Assembly (NCBI GenBank): GCA_027922465.2
Contig: BQMF02000024.1
Location: 62,001-126,000 of the forward strand
DNA from: Turritopsis dohrnii
Lineage: Eukaryota > Cnidaria > Hydrozoa > Anthoathecata > Oceaniidae
DNA length: 64,000 bases
Direction of reading: 5' to 3'
Shown here: in pieces, positions 1 through 10,558 of the stretch
How positions within the stretch are numbered: position 1 is the stretch's first letter
Layout of the letters: every line of letters begins with the position of its first letter
Translations under genes and position numbers: made by a program
The notes under the pieces: model-generated
What the model was told of the DNA's origin: nothing
Seen by the model: only the letters and a program-made list of their open reading frames with translations
Database searches by the model: none

Positions 1-297
1 AGACGACAACGCGAATAAAACTATTGATTAGAAATCATTCGTGAGTTCGCTTGCGAAACCGTGATTACCATCTTGAAATGACTCGTTCCTTTTTCGAGAA
101 CAGGTTTTAACGCAGGTCAAACAGTTACGTTAAAAGATGTCTAGATATTTACCGATCGATATTTTTCCTGAATTTTAGTGAAATAATTTTGTTCCACGTA
201 TGATATGACAGCAAAACAACTTTTGAAATTTTTTTCTGTAGTTTCCTATTTTCCCATTGTCATAGTAACGTAGCCTTATGTTTTTTTTTGTTCTCAG
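1..297. other. Intronic or intergenic sequence before the first exon
   Basis: I see no ORF, RNA gene or repeat here. The last 25 bases are a T-rich tract ending in ctcag, which makes a strong 3' splice site directly before the exon that follows. If that reading is right, this stretch is the end of an intron of a gene that starts left of the window. Confidence 0.4.
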
Positions 298-1034
298 TTA
301 TTCAGTCATAGTCCAGATGGTTGATCAAGAAACATTATCCCCAACGAGGCAAACACCCTTCACATGGAAGCAACTTGTGACTGTTTCGCGTGTCTGCGAG
401 AAAGTTTCCAAGGTAAAACGATTTCTTATCGTGTGCAAGAGAATCTTTAACATATGATTATTTTCTGGTGGCACCTCCAACACCAAGTTGGAAAGAGTGT
501 GCTTCCGCCATGAAATCGATTCGAATTAGAGAGGGAGAGTTCGAATTATGGAGGTTCGATATAGATTCGGCTATATACCCGTTTTATTTATTTTCCTGAC
601 TTTATTGGTTTTGCACACATCGACAGTTGAACTTTTACTTAAATTTTAATCATTTTTATCGTAGGAAGTATTGTTCTGTTATGTGGTTCGTCCTTCAGGT
701 ATATATACATGTATGTCCTGGCTTAATCCTCACTTTTTTGTGTAGATTTATTTTTGTCAATTTTTCAATTCGTTTTTTTTGATCACGTGATTATATATAA
801 CTACTGTGGATTGGTGGAAATTTTGGGATCGTGATTGCAACAAAGTGGACTTATTATTGGAAAGCTGAAGAAAAATAATGACAACTTATTGCCCCGATTG
901 TTCTCCCACCGCCCGTTCAATTGAAAGTGTTCCTAAAACGCCACTTAACCGCCCTCTTTTTTTTTCATTCTCATTCAGACATGTCGGATCAGGAGATGAA
1001 AACGATAAATTCCATAAAGCGCTTCAAAGTGATG
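298..1034 (+). CDS. Three exons of an unrecognised plus-strand gene (298-412, 665-698, 979-1034)
   Basis: Exon 1 follows a strong acceptor at 297 and ends at 412 before gtaaaa. It contains an in-frame ATG at 317 reading MVDQETLSPTRQTPFTWKQ, so it could also be a first exon. Exon 2 lies between atcgtag and gtatat (34 bases, EVLFCYVVRPS). Exon 3 lies between attcag and gtaagc (56 bases, MSDQEMKTINSIKRFKVM). The phases fit: exon 1 ends in phase 0, exon 2 in phase 1, exon 3 in phase 0, with no stop across the joins, giving about 67 residues. I do not recognise the product. The mix of charged and aliphatic residues looks like a soluble folded protein, with no signal peptide or membrane segment. 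Exon 3 ends in the same phase in which the Cdc37 exon at 3402 starts, but the bulk of Cdc37 is absent between them, so I treat them as separate genes unless RNA data join them. Confidence 0.4.
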
Positions 1035-1434
1035 GTAAGCCAAACCTTGTAAAATTCTTTCAACATTGTTTTTTGAGGATCCTGACTGGTCGCTTTCTCG
1101 AGCATACTCGTTTTCCTATAAGATAGTCTTTGTGTGAGGTTAAAGAGGACTAACACACTTTTCTGAAACCAAACTAAACTGTCACGATTTATATGTTAGA
1201 GAGTGTGTCCACTAAAAACGGATTAGCATCTTAATGGCTGCTGTAGGAAAATCATTTGACCTCCGTGGCCTCGATTTCCCAGTCCAAAATGAGAGTTTCT
1301 TGCTTGTAGAGACTTTAGGACTCGGTATACCAAATTTAATTCGACTTAACGTCAGACAAGCTTTTACGTTTTATTCAATGTGACTTTCGGAATTCCGCGT
1401 AATTTCGTCTCACGCCCTGTGGACAAATTTGTTA
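1035..1434. other. No gene seen
   Basis: This follows the donor at 1035. I see no second exon, repeat or RNA gene in it. Confidence 0.3.
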
Positions 1435-1739
1435 AAAAATCACTACGAAGGAGTGCATTTCTAAAGAAATACGCATACATTTCAATAAAAATTCTCTTCG
1501 TCGCAGTGGCTTTTTGACGATTTCGCCCACTGGATGATTGATGTTAATTGCGTTTTGTTACGTTTAGGAAGTTTTACTTCGTCGTTGGATTCCTGAGAAA
1601 CATCGTGAAGCGAAAGGTTGTTCGTGATATCAAAGAAGCCCTGAACGTAAATGAGTTGAAAAATCACTGCGTAGGAGGGCATTTCCATAGAAATATACAC
1701 ACTATTTCAATGATAATGCTCTTCATCGCAGTGATTTTT
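1435..1739. repeat. Two copies of an 81-bp foldback hairpin (1435-1515 and 1659-1739)
   Basis: The copy at 1659-1739 begins AAAAATCACTGCG and ends with its exact reverse complement at 1727-1739. The inner arms also match imperfectly (GGGCATT and AATGCTC regions). The copy at 1435-1515 has the same plan with several substitutions. A third copy in opposite orientation lies at 32716-32797. The spacing between the two copies here is about 224 bases, and the sequence between them is also partly duplicated (gaagcgaaaggtt at about 1608 and 1775). This behaves like a small dispersed palindromic element. Confidence 0.6.
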
Positions 1740-2606
1740 GACGATTTTACCCACCGGGAGATGAGAAGCATCGTGAAGCGAAAGGTTTTCCTGGTCCATG
1801 ATGTCAAAGAATGAAATAAGATCATTATCAGGTGAAAGATGTGGAGTCATCCGTGATATTGTGATTCCGAAAAGCAATCCATTCCGAATCGGAAAACGGG
1901 ACAAATCATCACCTACGTTTTTTTTTGCCTCCTGTTCGAGAGGTCTGTGTTTGGAGATTTTGCATTTTAAAAGATTTTTTTTGATTCCGAAAAAATATCA
2001 TTGTTATATCGTGTATGTTTGTTCTATTGTCACAACCTCGTACCCAGGGCTTCTTGTCTTTTCGAGGTTACAGAAACATTGAAGAATGTTATTGTTTTTT
2101 ATGACTAGCGAATACTATTTTTATTTTTGGATTCATATTTTTCTCATGAAAATAAGATTTTCAACAAAGTGTTGAGATCACATAATTAAAGGGATTCCTG
2201 CGTCCAGAATGATATTTGATGATAAGGGAACAGAACTCGCAAAGTTGCTGAAGAACTCTTTACAATTTTGATTTCCTTCGCATAATTATGATGTAATAAG
2301 ATAGTATTTTGTTTGTGTGTATAACCTCTGAATTAGTAAATACTATGACTTCATTCTTCCATCAATCAACTCAGTGTAGAAGCCCTTACTTCATAGTAAC
2401 TTACAAAGATGTAATATTAATCATGTCTAAAGTTATTGTTTCTTTTTTTTTTTTACTTTGAAAAAAGTTTCTAATGCCGGTCTGAATCAGTTTAGCTGAA
2501 ATATCTTTATCAAGGAATTGAGCCTTTGTTGTATGTCTTCCCCACAAAATGGCATGTACAATAGAATAGTAATTAAAAAAAAATCGATTTCCATTTTTTG
2601 CTCCTT

Positions 2607-2725
2607 AAGTTCGAGTTATCGGGGGAATTTTATGAGAAAGTATTGGTGAAGGGGAATTCGAAATTGGTTCGAGTTATTGGAAGTTCGAGTATTCGGGAGT
2701 TCGAGTTATCGGGATTATCGGGGAA
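2607..2725. repeat. Short GTTCGAGTTATCGGG-type repeats
   Basis: The phrase gttcgagttat followed by cggg or tgg recurs several times within about 120 bases. Similar TTCGAATTAT phrases occur at about 520-560 and 5100-5240. They look like remnants of one MITE family; no complete ends are visible here. Confidence 0.4.
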
Positions 2726-3401
2726 ATGAAAAATCAGTAACGTTAACCAAAGGGAGAAATAAACACTAATTTTAAGCAGTCTAATATTCGTCATCATAGA
2801 GTTTGAATCCAAAAGTTGTATGAAATTTTCAAGTACACATTTCGAAGATTAACTTTGCTAGTACTCGTGTAATGCACGTAAATGTCCTTATTACCATGCA
2901 TTATAACATAATCGGAAGCCATTGACAAATTATATTCTCACAAATCGTGAAAATTGCAGGCAATTCACGAAAATTTATTCCATAAAACTTTTCGAAATCC
3001 CCCTTTGCGAAAATAAGTCCACTCGAAATTTTCCAAAACTGCGATTCGCAAAAGTAAATCCCATAAAATTCGCGACTTTTTTGTCCCGCGAAGGTTTCTC
3101 CCATTAAAGTACGTACCTTGTTTGCGGAAGAAATATGTACGGAACAAATGTTTTGGCAATTTTTTTTTGCTGGTTTGGCCTAAATCCGAAACAATTTTCC
3201 GCAAACTTTTTTGTTTCTCATATCCACCACAGAAATTTATTCCGCAAGGTAATTCGCATAAAAAGTCATTTTTCTTATCATTTTTTGTTCAGTAAGTCTT
3301 AAACGTTAAAAGCTTATTTTTTGCGTAATTTAGCATTACATTATAAAATATATGCCCTGAAGTTCTTTCTCATATTTCTTTATCACATTATTTTGACCTA
3401 G
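2726..3401. other. AT-rich stretch with tcgcgaaaa/ccgcaa phrases, no gene
   Basis: Short CG-containing phrases such as ttcgcgaaa, ccgcaaa and tcccgcgaa recur irregularly between 2940 and 3260 and again near 3840-3890. They are probably decayed copies of a dispersed repeat. The far end is the pyrimidine-poor intron end before the Cdc37 exon. Confidence 0.3.
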
Positions 3402-3599
3402 AAACTTCAAGAATGTTTTGATAGCAAAGATATTCAACAATTGCAAGATACGCTCACATCAATGCCTGAGGAGGAAGCGAGGTATCATCTGAAAAAATTT
3501 ATTGACTCAGGCTTGTGGGTACCTGATGCTAAAAAAAACAAGAAAAAGAACCAACGGAGAGCGAAGAACAGCACGAAGAAGAGTTGTATGAAAAAGTAA
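3402..3599 (+). CDS. CDC37: Terminal exon of a Cdc37-family Hsp90 co-chaperone
   Basis: Cdc37 delivers client protein kinases to Hsp90 in the cytosol. The exon starts after an AG at 3400-3401 in phase 0 and encodes 65 residues before TAA at 3597-3599. The first 42 residues contain the conserved C-terminal Cdc37 signature: LQECFDSKDIQQLQD, then YHLKKFIDSGLWVPD, where the IDSGLWVP block is nearly invariant in animals. It then switches to a Lys/Arg/Asn-rich tail (KKNKKKNQRRAKNSTKK) ending CMKK. That tail is unlike the acidic end of vertebrate Cdc37. An AATAAA poly(A) signal lies 21 bases after the stop, supporting a true 3' end. The kinase-binding N-terminus and Hsp90-binding middle domain are not found in the window upstream. 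They must lie in exons I cannot see, or this is an isolated fragment. Confidence 0.75.
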   Translation, partial: KLQECFDSKDIQQLQDTLTSMPEEEARYHLKKFIDSGLWVPDAKKNKKKNQRRAKNSTKKSCMKK

Positions 3600-3620
3600 A
3601 CTGATTATAGAATTCCTAAT

Positions 3621-3626
3621 AATAAA
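3621..3626 (+). promoter_or_regulatory. Poly(A) signal of the Cdc37-like gene
   Basis: AATAAA lies 21 bases downstream of the stop codon of the Cdc37 terminal exon. Confidence 0.55.
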
Positions 3627-4469
3627 TATGAACGTGATAAATATTACAAAAATAATTATTTCATTGGTTCTTGAGAGTATATGAGAGTACGCTTTTTTGC
3701 ATGTATTAGAAGAGCGCCGTTGTATTTATGAAACTTTGTTGTTTTTTTTTAATCTGATACCCTGTTGTGCCTGAACCTTTTTGTTGCTCCAATTTGTGAT
3801 ATCCACAAAAATAAATTCTGAAAATTCATACATAAAAAAATCACTCATCTGCAAAAATTGATTCCGCAAATACTCCTTCTGTAAACAATCTCTTCCTAAA
3901 ATAATATAACTTTCTAAACAGTTTTAACCTCAAATAATATTTATTGTTGGTTTGTGTTGAATCCCAATATTTTTTACCTCGAACTTTTCAACAAAAAACA
4001 ATATAATGTTCATTTTAATGCACATATCATATCAATATCAATCAATTTTTCTTTGATTTTTAGTTCAGGCAGAACATAAAAAATATGAATAATAATAAAA
4101 AACGAGGCAAGATAACAAAAAAAACACAAATTTCTGAGAAAACACAAATTTCTGAGCTGATTAACGTATTATTGTTTTTCTATAATAAAATTCAAAATTA
4201 CCCACAAATCATCAGTTCAAACCAATAAATTTCTTCGTTACAGGTTCTATTTGGAAACGAGGCCAGGGATGCTCGTATCATAATGACACTATTAATTTCA
4301 AACAATTCATTGGTTGACCATTAAACGACGTTGCAATAATTTAGTTTCGATAAGATGAGATCTTCAGCTAAACATTTACGTACTTTAAGTGGAGCGAATC
4401 GTTAGAACAATTTAAGTTGTCTTGAGGATTGTGTTTTTCCTTTTTTCTCTGTCCACGAAAGATATCGAT
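3627..4469. other. No gene seen
   Basis: AT-rich spacer with A-runs and T-runs. There is a 15-base direct repeat (acaaatttctgagaa, near 4127-4154). No ORF or RNA gene is supportable. Confidence 0.3.
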
Positions 4470-5030
4470 TGAAAATTACATCTAAAAATTCATCGCTGAT
4501 TCCTGGTGGACATCTACACAGGTTAATCTTAGGTACTGGACACACACGAGCAATTTCAAGCTCTCTGGAAACATTTCTTTATTGAACGAATTGGTTACTA
4601 TGGATACGATTGGTGAGGTGGTGTTGACGACTGGTTGGAGAAATTACGCGGTATTTGGTCATATCCGGTGGAGCAGTCATTCCTGAGACTCAGAATTATT
4701 TTCTCATCTGCAAAGTTGGTATGCTTGATGACAAAGCTTTGTTGGTCGAATTGCTGGTCTTGTTCATTACACAGATTAGACGCCATACTGGTAAAATATT
4801 CGTTGAAAACATTAGGTTTACTTTTTACGCGCTTACTTGGTGGCTTCAGGATTTTATGAACAGTTCTTCATGCATCCTTTTGAACTTAGAAGATTTCTGA
4901 GAAATGAATCTTTTTTACTTCTGATCAATTTCTTGTACTCGTTCCTGGCGTTTTTTGTCTCGAGAGAATTTCGAGAGAATTCGGGTTTGGAGAGAATTCT
5001 TTTGGAAGCTTTCGAGGTCGTTTATGGCTA
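4470..5030 (-). pseudogene. Degraded LINE reverse transcriptase fragment
   Basis: Reading the minus strand from about 5000 down, frames switch but the order of motifs is that of a non-LTR retrotransposon ORF2. First comes the linker between endonuclease and RT (NEYKKLIRSKKDSFLRNLLS), then a stop, then VFNEYFTSMASNL. The RT start follows: ADEKIILSLRNDCSTGYDQI, then FNKEMFPESLK and IARVCPVPKI. The NDCSTGYDQIP and ARVCPVPK blocks are typical of CR1/Jockey-like RTs. At least three frameshifts or stops break it, and the YADD catalytic part is missing, so it cannot be active. The best uninterrupted piece is 4598-4786. I place it as a 5'-truncated and internally decayed LINE copy. Confidence 0.65.
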
Positions 5031-5078
5031 TAAGTAATTCATTGACTTTTCGTGTGACAACAGTCTTTAAGACATAAA

Positions 5079-5250
5079 GTAGACTCTCTCTAACTCGAAC
5101 CTCGATGGAGAAACAAAATCGTTCGAATTATGGAGAGTTCGAGTTATAGGGAGTGATATTGCTAGGTTTTAACTTGAAGGGACCCACTGATTCAGTTCGA
5201 ATTATGGAGAGTTTGAATAATCGAAAGTCGAATTATAGAGAATCCTCTGT
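5079..5250. mobile_element. Small MITE with TTCGAATTAT repeats
   Basis: The left end (ta, then gactctctctaactcgaac) and the reverse complement of the right end (tacagaggattctctataat) form imperfect inverted repeats that start at TA. The interior repeats ttcgaattatggagagttcgaattata-like text. This resembles a mariner-type MITE about 170 bases long. The ends are inferred from the inverted match only. Confidence 0.45.
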
Positions 5251-5582
5251 ATCTTTAATAACGACTGGAAAATTATCTTGTGTAAGGATAACTGATAATT
5301 ACAATGCGGACACTTTTCCCCTTCTCTATAATATTGATTATCTCCTTAATACATGAAATCTGATTCCATGAAGGTGTAGGGCTCTCCATAAACATATCAG
5401 ATTCTTTTTGCAGAAACGAGATCTTTATTGTGAAGTTTGAAAACTGAAGATCTGTCTCCTGCTCATATGACATATATCATTCATCTGAAGACTGAGGTAT
5501 TGATAAACAAGTTCCAGACGTACATGGAGATGCCATAATGGAAGTATATCACCATAACAACTATATACTACACAAACTATTA

Positions 5583-6527
5583 AGGCCGGAAAATCCAGTT
5601 TGATGGAGTTTGATGAAGTTTGTTCGGGAACAAACTTTTCATCAGAGAAACTTGCCTCCATCAAACTAAAATTTGCTGTTTGACGCGTTTGAGACAAAAT
5701 TTCATCAGATAACGTTAATTTATCACCGCGTTGAGTGCAAGTAAGTAAGGATTTATTTCTAGTATTTCCAAATAGATATATTTGGTTCTTCACCTAGAAA
5801 TGTGTATGATACTAATGTGTTTGCATTACGTGAACTCAGATAAAGTACAAATAAATAAATTAATTAAAACATCAGAAAACGTATACTGGGGCCGAATTGG
5901 TAATTGTAAGGATGAAGTAGGGATTGTGTTAAGATCGTGGAATCAGTTAGCATTAAAAAAAAAACAACCCAAAAAACACTGAAATAAATAATAATAAATG
6001 TAAATGATTCAATGTAATGTAAGTCGAGCCAGGGCTTTGTCCTTGAAGTACGCTTTTATTGACCCACAAAATTGGTGATAGCTTTCGGCTTTGCGGCATT
6101 TTGCAAAACAGCAAAGGTGGAGTGCTTTTTGAATGTTTTCGAACGTGGAGAGTTATCAAATCGGAAATTTGAGCCAAAACGTAATTCGAAACATATCCTT
6201 GAAACCAAACCGATCTTCTAATCGCAATTCCTTTATAATGTTATTATAATAACCCTTCTCACTTCTTTTCATCCATTTTCTTGTTTTACCTCTGCGAGGT
6301 TTTTCATCATCAGAATCAACTAGTTCTGACAGTAATAAAATACTAGCTGCTAACTCGGTCATTTTAATTTTCAGAAAGAATGGATTTCATATTATCTGAT
6401 GGAATCAGTTTGATGACACTTCAAATGAAATTTTCTGTTTTCATCAAAAATTCGAATTTTCAGCAAAACGCTCATCAAACTAATTTGAGGCAGTTTGATG
6501 AAAAAATTTGATACGTTTGCTCCGGCC
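5583..6527. mobile_element. Non-autonomous PIF/Harbinger transposon
   Basis: The element is bounded by GGCCGGA at the left and TCCGGCC at the right, embedded in TTAA on both sides, which fits a TTA target duplication. Both ends carry repeated tttgatg and catcaaac blocks, giving subterminal inverted repeats of about 100 bases. It is 945 bp long and holds on the minus strand only the first exon-like piece of a Harbinger transposase (6156-6362). The nuclease part is deleted, so it depends on a full copy elsewhere. Confidence 0.65.
6156..6362 (-). pseudogene. Harbinger transposase N-terminal fragment
   Basis: The ORF starts at ATG 6362 and reads MTELAASILLLSELVDSDDE, then an Arg/Lys-rich stretch with RKWMKRSEKGYYNN, then IIKELRLEDRFGFKDMFRI. 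The KW-x-R...YYNN..KELRLED..-FR pattern is the N-terminal signature of HARBI1-like/PIF transposases, just before the DDE nuclease. After FRI the frame runs into unrelated sequence (TFWLKFPI) and stops. The first 58 or so residues are therefore authentic and the rest is a deletion scar. It lies inside the 5583-6527 element and needs no other explanation. Confidence 0.6.
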
Positions 6528-7031
6528 TTAACTAAATCTATTCTTTTCAATTCACTAGGGAATTTATTTCTGTCAATATTTTATTTTTAGAATCCCTACG
6601 TGATGTATTTTTGTTACATTGATCATCAATGATACAATGCTTTTACCAAATCGTCTTTCATTACAGCTTTTAGACAACATGAAAGCCTTTAAGTCATATC
6701 ATTTCAAAACGAGGCTAGATAACTTGGACAGCCAAACCAATAATGGCATAATCTTAAACAGACGCCAAATGTTTCATAATTTCCATTCCTGAACCAACTT
6801 ATGAGGTTCGTCAATAAACACAAATATTTAAGTTAGTGACGAAATTTCAATATGCAGATTCTACGTGAAGAGGCAAGGGTGGAGAAGTTTATCTCACAAC
6901 ATAACGTTGTCGGCTGTGTGCGTTAGAAATAAGTTTCTTTAAAGAGGAAAACATCAAACACTATTGTTAAAACTTTTATAGAACAGTCAAACAGTTAAAA
7001 TCAGGTATGGTTAAAACATAATGAATCAAGT

Positions 7032-7460
7032 AGCGACTCTGCGGGGAGTCTTCAATATATTACTGTAAAATAATTGATTTCGTAAATAAATAACTTCTAG
7101 ATTCTTCGCGTATTTACAGATAAAAACCTTTTCTGACATTAACTTAAAAACATCAACTTGCAACAAAATTCAAACACACGAACAGAAACAGAGTTTTTAT
7201 CAGTAGCGACTCTGCGGGGGGTCTTGTCTTCTATAAGATAATTGCATCAACTGTATTTGGAGTCTGGACACGAAGTTGATATAAGTTAACATATATGCTG
7301 AATTAAAAACGAATTAGCTTCATCAATAAATAAATAAATTCAATCATGAAAACTAAACAAACATGAAACGAAAGATGTTTTTTTCCATTAGCGACTTTGC
7401 GGGGGGTCTTTCTTTTAATAGGATAATTGCATTAAGTATAATTAGGAGTTTGGGCACGAA
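7032..7460. repeat. Three diverged copies of a repeat starting AGCGACTCTGCGGGG
   Basis: The sequences agcgactctgcggggagtctt (7032), agcgactctgcggggggtctt (7205) and agcgactttgcggggggtctt (7390) head three copies spaced 173 and 185 bases apart. After the head, copies 2 and 3 share ggataattgca and ggacacgaagttg-like blocks. They lie just downstream of the stop codon of the ankyrin exon, so they may be in its 3' UTR. Confidence 0.6.
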
Positions 7461-7698
7461 GTTGGTTAGTTAACATGATAATTAGAATTGTTTCGATAAT
7501 AGAAAGTGTTTCGATAATGTACAAATAAATAAATTCAGGTATATATAATTAAAATCGACATCACGGATGGTACCTACAATAAAAACAAAACTTCATTAGC
7601 GTGTTATCATGGTAACGATAGAAAACTTTTCATTAAAATAGTCTTTTCCATCCAACTTTTTTCTGATAAAAACATTTAAATGAAATATTTACTTACTT

Positions 7699-8180
7699 TT
7701 AATGTTGAAGAAGAAATTCCCTTATTCTTTTCTTCGTTTCATCGTCACTATTCCGCCAACACGCCACATCATATGCAGTATCGCCATCTTCATCTTTAAT
7801 ATGACGATCTGCTCCGTGACGTATGAGCAGTTCAACACTTTCGAATTTACCATTCCATGATGCGAGGTGAAGTGGTGTGAAGTTGTTGAGGTTATCTTGT
7901 ATGTTGATAAGATGAGGTGCGGAGTTTATTAAGAAGGTGAGTGTATCGGTAGAATTATTAAGTGCAGCATAATGAAGTGATGTGTGTCCATATTTCGTCG
8001 TCGCTTCTATCTCCGCACCTCTGTCCATTAATAATCGAGTAATTGAGATATTGTTGACAGCAGAAGCCATCATTAAAAGTGTGGCATGATCATCATCCCT
8101 CATCTTCACGATCGATGGATCGACCGTTAGGATGTTTTCGATTGATGTCAGGTCACCACATTCGATAAGATCATAAAGAT
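7699..8180 (-). CDS. Exon 7 (terminal): ankyrin repeats of the NLR-like gene
   Basis: The exon begins after the acceptor ttttag (AG at 8182-8181) in phase 1. It reads DLYDLIECGDLTSIENIL and ends with LLQH before TAA at 7699. It carries four to five ankyrin repeats. The clearest are GHTSLHYAALNNSTDTLTFL and FTPLHLASWNGKFESVELL, the latter followed by IRHGADRHIKDEDGDTAYDV. The TPLH, A-x-x-G and LL-x-x-GAD positions are intact. Ankyrin repeats bind protein partners and often form the sensing or scaffolding end of immune receptors. The reading frame is continuous with exon 6 (G plus AT gives Asp). Immediately after the stop the minus strand reads aaagtaagta, a possible donor that could mark a 3' UTR intron. 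Confidence 0.8.
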
Positions 8181-10180
8181 CTAAAATAAATGAAAAATAA
8201 ATGATAAAATGAATGAAGAATAATCGAAATAAAAATAGATTTTAAATGGAAAGAAATTCTAAACAACTAATAATTAATAATTATAACAAATAAAAATAAA
8301 ATGGAAAACTAAATAAAAAAAGGTTTTAGGATTTATCAGAAATTTTGTGAAATGGCAATGTTCATTTTGTGGGATTATCTGCTAAACCAATCAAAACAAC
8401 TGACGTTTTATGATGTGTACCTCCCCTGGTGGTACGCAGAAGTGACGCAAGTGGAATGGGTGGTTGTGGAACGCTGCGGATGGGTGCACACACCACCTGT
8501 GACGTCATAGGAAAACTTAATGTCGCGTATCTCTTGAACTGTTCGTCACAGACATATGGTTCTTTATATCATTTTAATCAGCTTTTCAAGCTCTAACTGA
8601 TGGTAAATAAATTTCAAAGCGACATGAATCTTCATAATTTCCATCTATTCTACCCACTACCTATGACGTCATAGGAAAACTAAATGACGCGTATCTCTCG
8701 AACTGTTCGTCACAGACATATGGTTCTATATATCATTTTAATCAGCTTTTCAAGCTCTAACTGATGGTAAATAAATTTCAAAGCGACATGAATCTTCATA
8801 ATCTCCATCTGTTCTGGATCCGAAAATTAGTAAACCAGATATGTTTCAAATTCAAATGTGATCGATGTAATAGAAATAGAAAAAGTCGAAAATGTGAATT
8901 AACTAATTATTTATTATTATTATTCAGAAATGATTTATTAATTAAAGAGAAATGAATCTTCGAAATTTCCATTTATTCAAGAGCAGATCAGGATCTGAAA
9001 ATATTCTACAATCTACAGAAATGAAAACTTGATCAAAGATGTTTTTACCTTGTTGCTAAAGATATTTGCATGAAAAGATAGAATATTTGTTTATTCAGAT
9101 TCAAAAGTATCAAAAATTTAAAATTAATAACACCAGCACCTCCGATGCTTACAAGTCTTCAATCCAACTGAACGACGAGAAGATAATCGAACTATACTTG
9201 GCGGGAAGAAAAAGAACTTAATCTATTGTTATTTTATTCGAAAATATACACAGGCAGAGTTAATAATGTTCGAAACTTATACATGGTTCAGATCACATGA
9301 CAAAAACAAAAGAATAACATGACAGCAACTTGGGAGGAGAGACGACTTCGGTTAAAACTGGAAAAGCTGTATATAAAACACAGACTATGATTTTAACATC
9401 ATTTAGCATTCATTTAATTAAACAGAATTATTTAAAAGATAACAGCACCAGAAAAAAAATTCCAGAGATACTATCGACAAAATATAGTTGGCCGAAAAGC
9501 GAACTTGAAGCAATAGTTGCACGATTTAGGGTAGTAGATATCGTAAAATCGAAAACACAAAGCTTATTCATAAATGTGCTCAACCTTTCAAACAGTTTCA
9601 TAATTTATGATTTTGGAAAAACACTCATATTTCAAACTGAATATCTACGCCCATTTACGTTAACACCCTCTTCGCTATAAGAATCTCCTCTATCGCAAAC
9701 ACAGTTTTATTCTGTTATCTACGCCATACCCTAACATTAAGGACACAACGGAGCCAAATCAGCTGAGTTAGGCAAAATAAGACGGTTGAACAAAAAGTTC
9801 TATTACGATGTATAAGCTAACTTAACATTCATGACATTCTTAAGTTTTTTTTACAATCAGAAGATATATATATATGGCTACAATGTAGCATAAATAATCT
9901 TGATTTCATTTTCGATGTTGATTTTCACGACTACAAGAATTTACATAGAACATTCACGATTCTGTGCCAATGCCTTTCAAAGATCTAATCTAATAATAAT
10001 TGCACTGCGGAATACAAAAAAATTGAACTTTATGAAGTAAGGACATGTAATTAGAGAAACAATAGATACATACAAACAAAGCGAAACTTGATTACTAGTC
10101 AATTAGCACTGTGTTTAAACAGAAATATTGGAAAGGTCGAAAATCTTAGGTCTAAAATTGACTAAATAAATCATACATAC
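8181..10180. other. Intron 6 of the NLR-like gene
   Basis: A 2-kb intron between exons 6 and 7. It holds the 164-bp tandem duplication listed separately. A 116-codon plus-strand open frame at 9330-9680 shows no recognisable domain and low-complexity AT composition; I do not call it a gene. Confidence 0.5.
8500..8820. repeat. Tandem duplication, two copies with a 164-bp period
   Basis: The block starting tgacgtcataggaaaact occurs at 8500 and 8664. The two copies match over about 150 bases with few differences, through ctcgaactgttcgtcacaga and tcaagctctaactgatggta. Each copy starts with the palindrome TGACGTCA, a CRE-like site, so the duplication may double a regulatory site inside the intron. 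Confidence 0.7.
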
Positions 10181-10236
10181 CATCGAAGGAGTATTTCTTG
10201 GATAAGGATGACGTAGCTTCCGTGTTTGATGATTGG
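10181..10236 (-). CDS. Exon 6: short Ser/Thr-rich linker of the NLR-like gene
   Basis: A 56-base exon between ttattag and gtatgt on the minus strand. It encodes SQSSNTEATSSLSKKYSFDG, with the first codon shared with exon 5 (AG plus C) and the last with exon 7 (G plus AT). Phase goes from 2 to 1, and both joins are stop-free. It has no known domain and looks like a flexible linker before the ankyrin repeats. Confidence 0.6.
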
Positions 10237-10378
10237 CTAATAAGAAAACGATGAAAACATTAGCGGAACTACTTAATCATGTAAACAAACTACTGTTCAC
10301 TAAACATCATCACAAGCACTTTATGTGGAGCTTTCTTCTGTCAAATTTACAAACTAAATAAAATAAAATAAAGCCTAC

Positions 10379-10465
10379 CTTCCAACATTACTCGATGAGG
10401 ATTCCTTAGGAGGTGCAGATGAGAGCAGAGAAGACGTAGTTTGAGTAGGCGAGTTTGATGGTTTA
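10379..10465 (-). CDS. Exon 5: Ser/Pro/Thr-rich linker of the NLR-like gene
   Basis: An 87-base exon between ttttatag and gtaggc on the minus strand, phase 2 at both ends, encoding SKPSNSPTQTTSSLLSSAPP followed by KESSSSNVG. It is low-complexity and probably disordered, a spacer between the FN3-like domain and the ankyrin repeats. The symmetric phase means it can be skipped without breaking the frame. Confidence 0.6.
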
Positions 10466-10558
10466 CTATAAAAAACCCCATCATTATAAAGCATTGTGTC
10501 AAACTTCCAAGAAAGCTACCACAGTAATATAAAGAACAGTGTTGGGAACAAAGTATAC

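Noticed and set aside
298..3599. Single gene joining exons 298-1034 to the Cdc37 exon at 3402
   Set aside because: Phases are compatible, but the upstream exons match no part of Cdc37 and most of the Cdc37 body would be missing.
9330..9680. 116-codon plus-strand open frame in intron 6 of the NLR-like gene
   Set aside because: AT-driven composition, no recognisable motif, no splice or promoter support.
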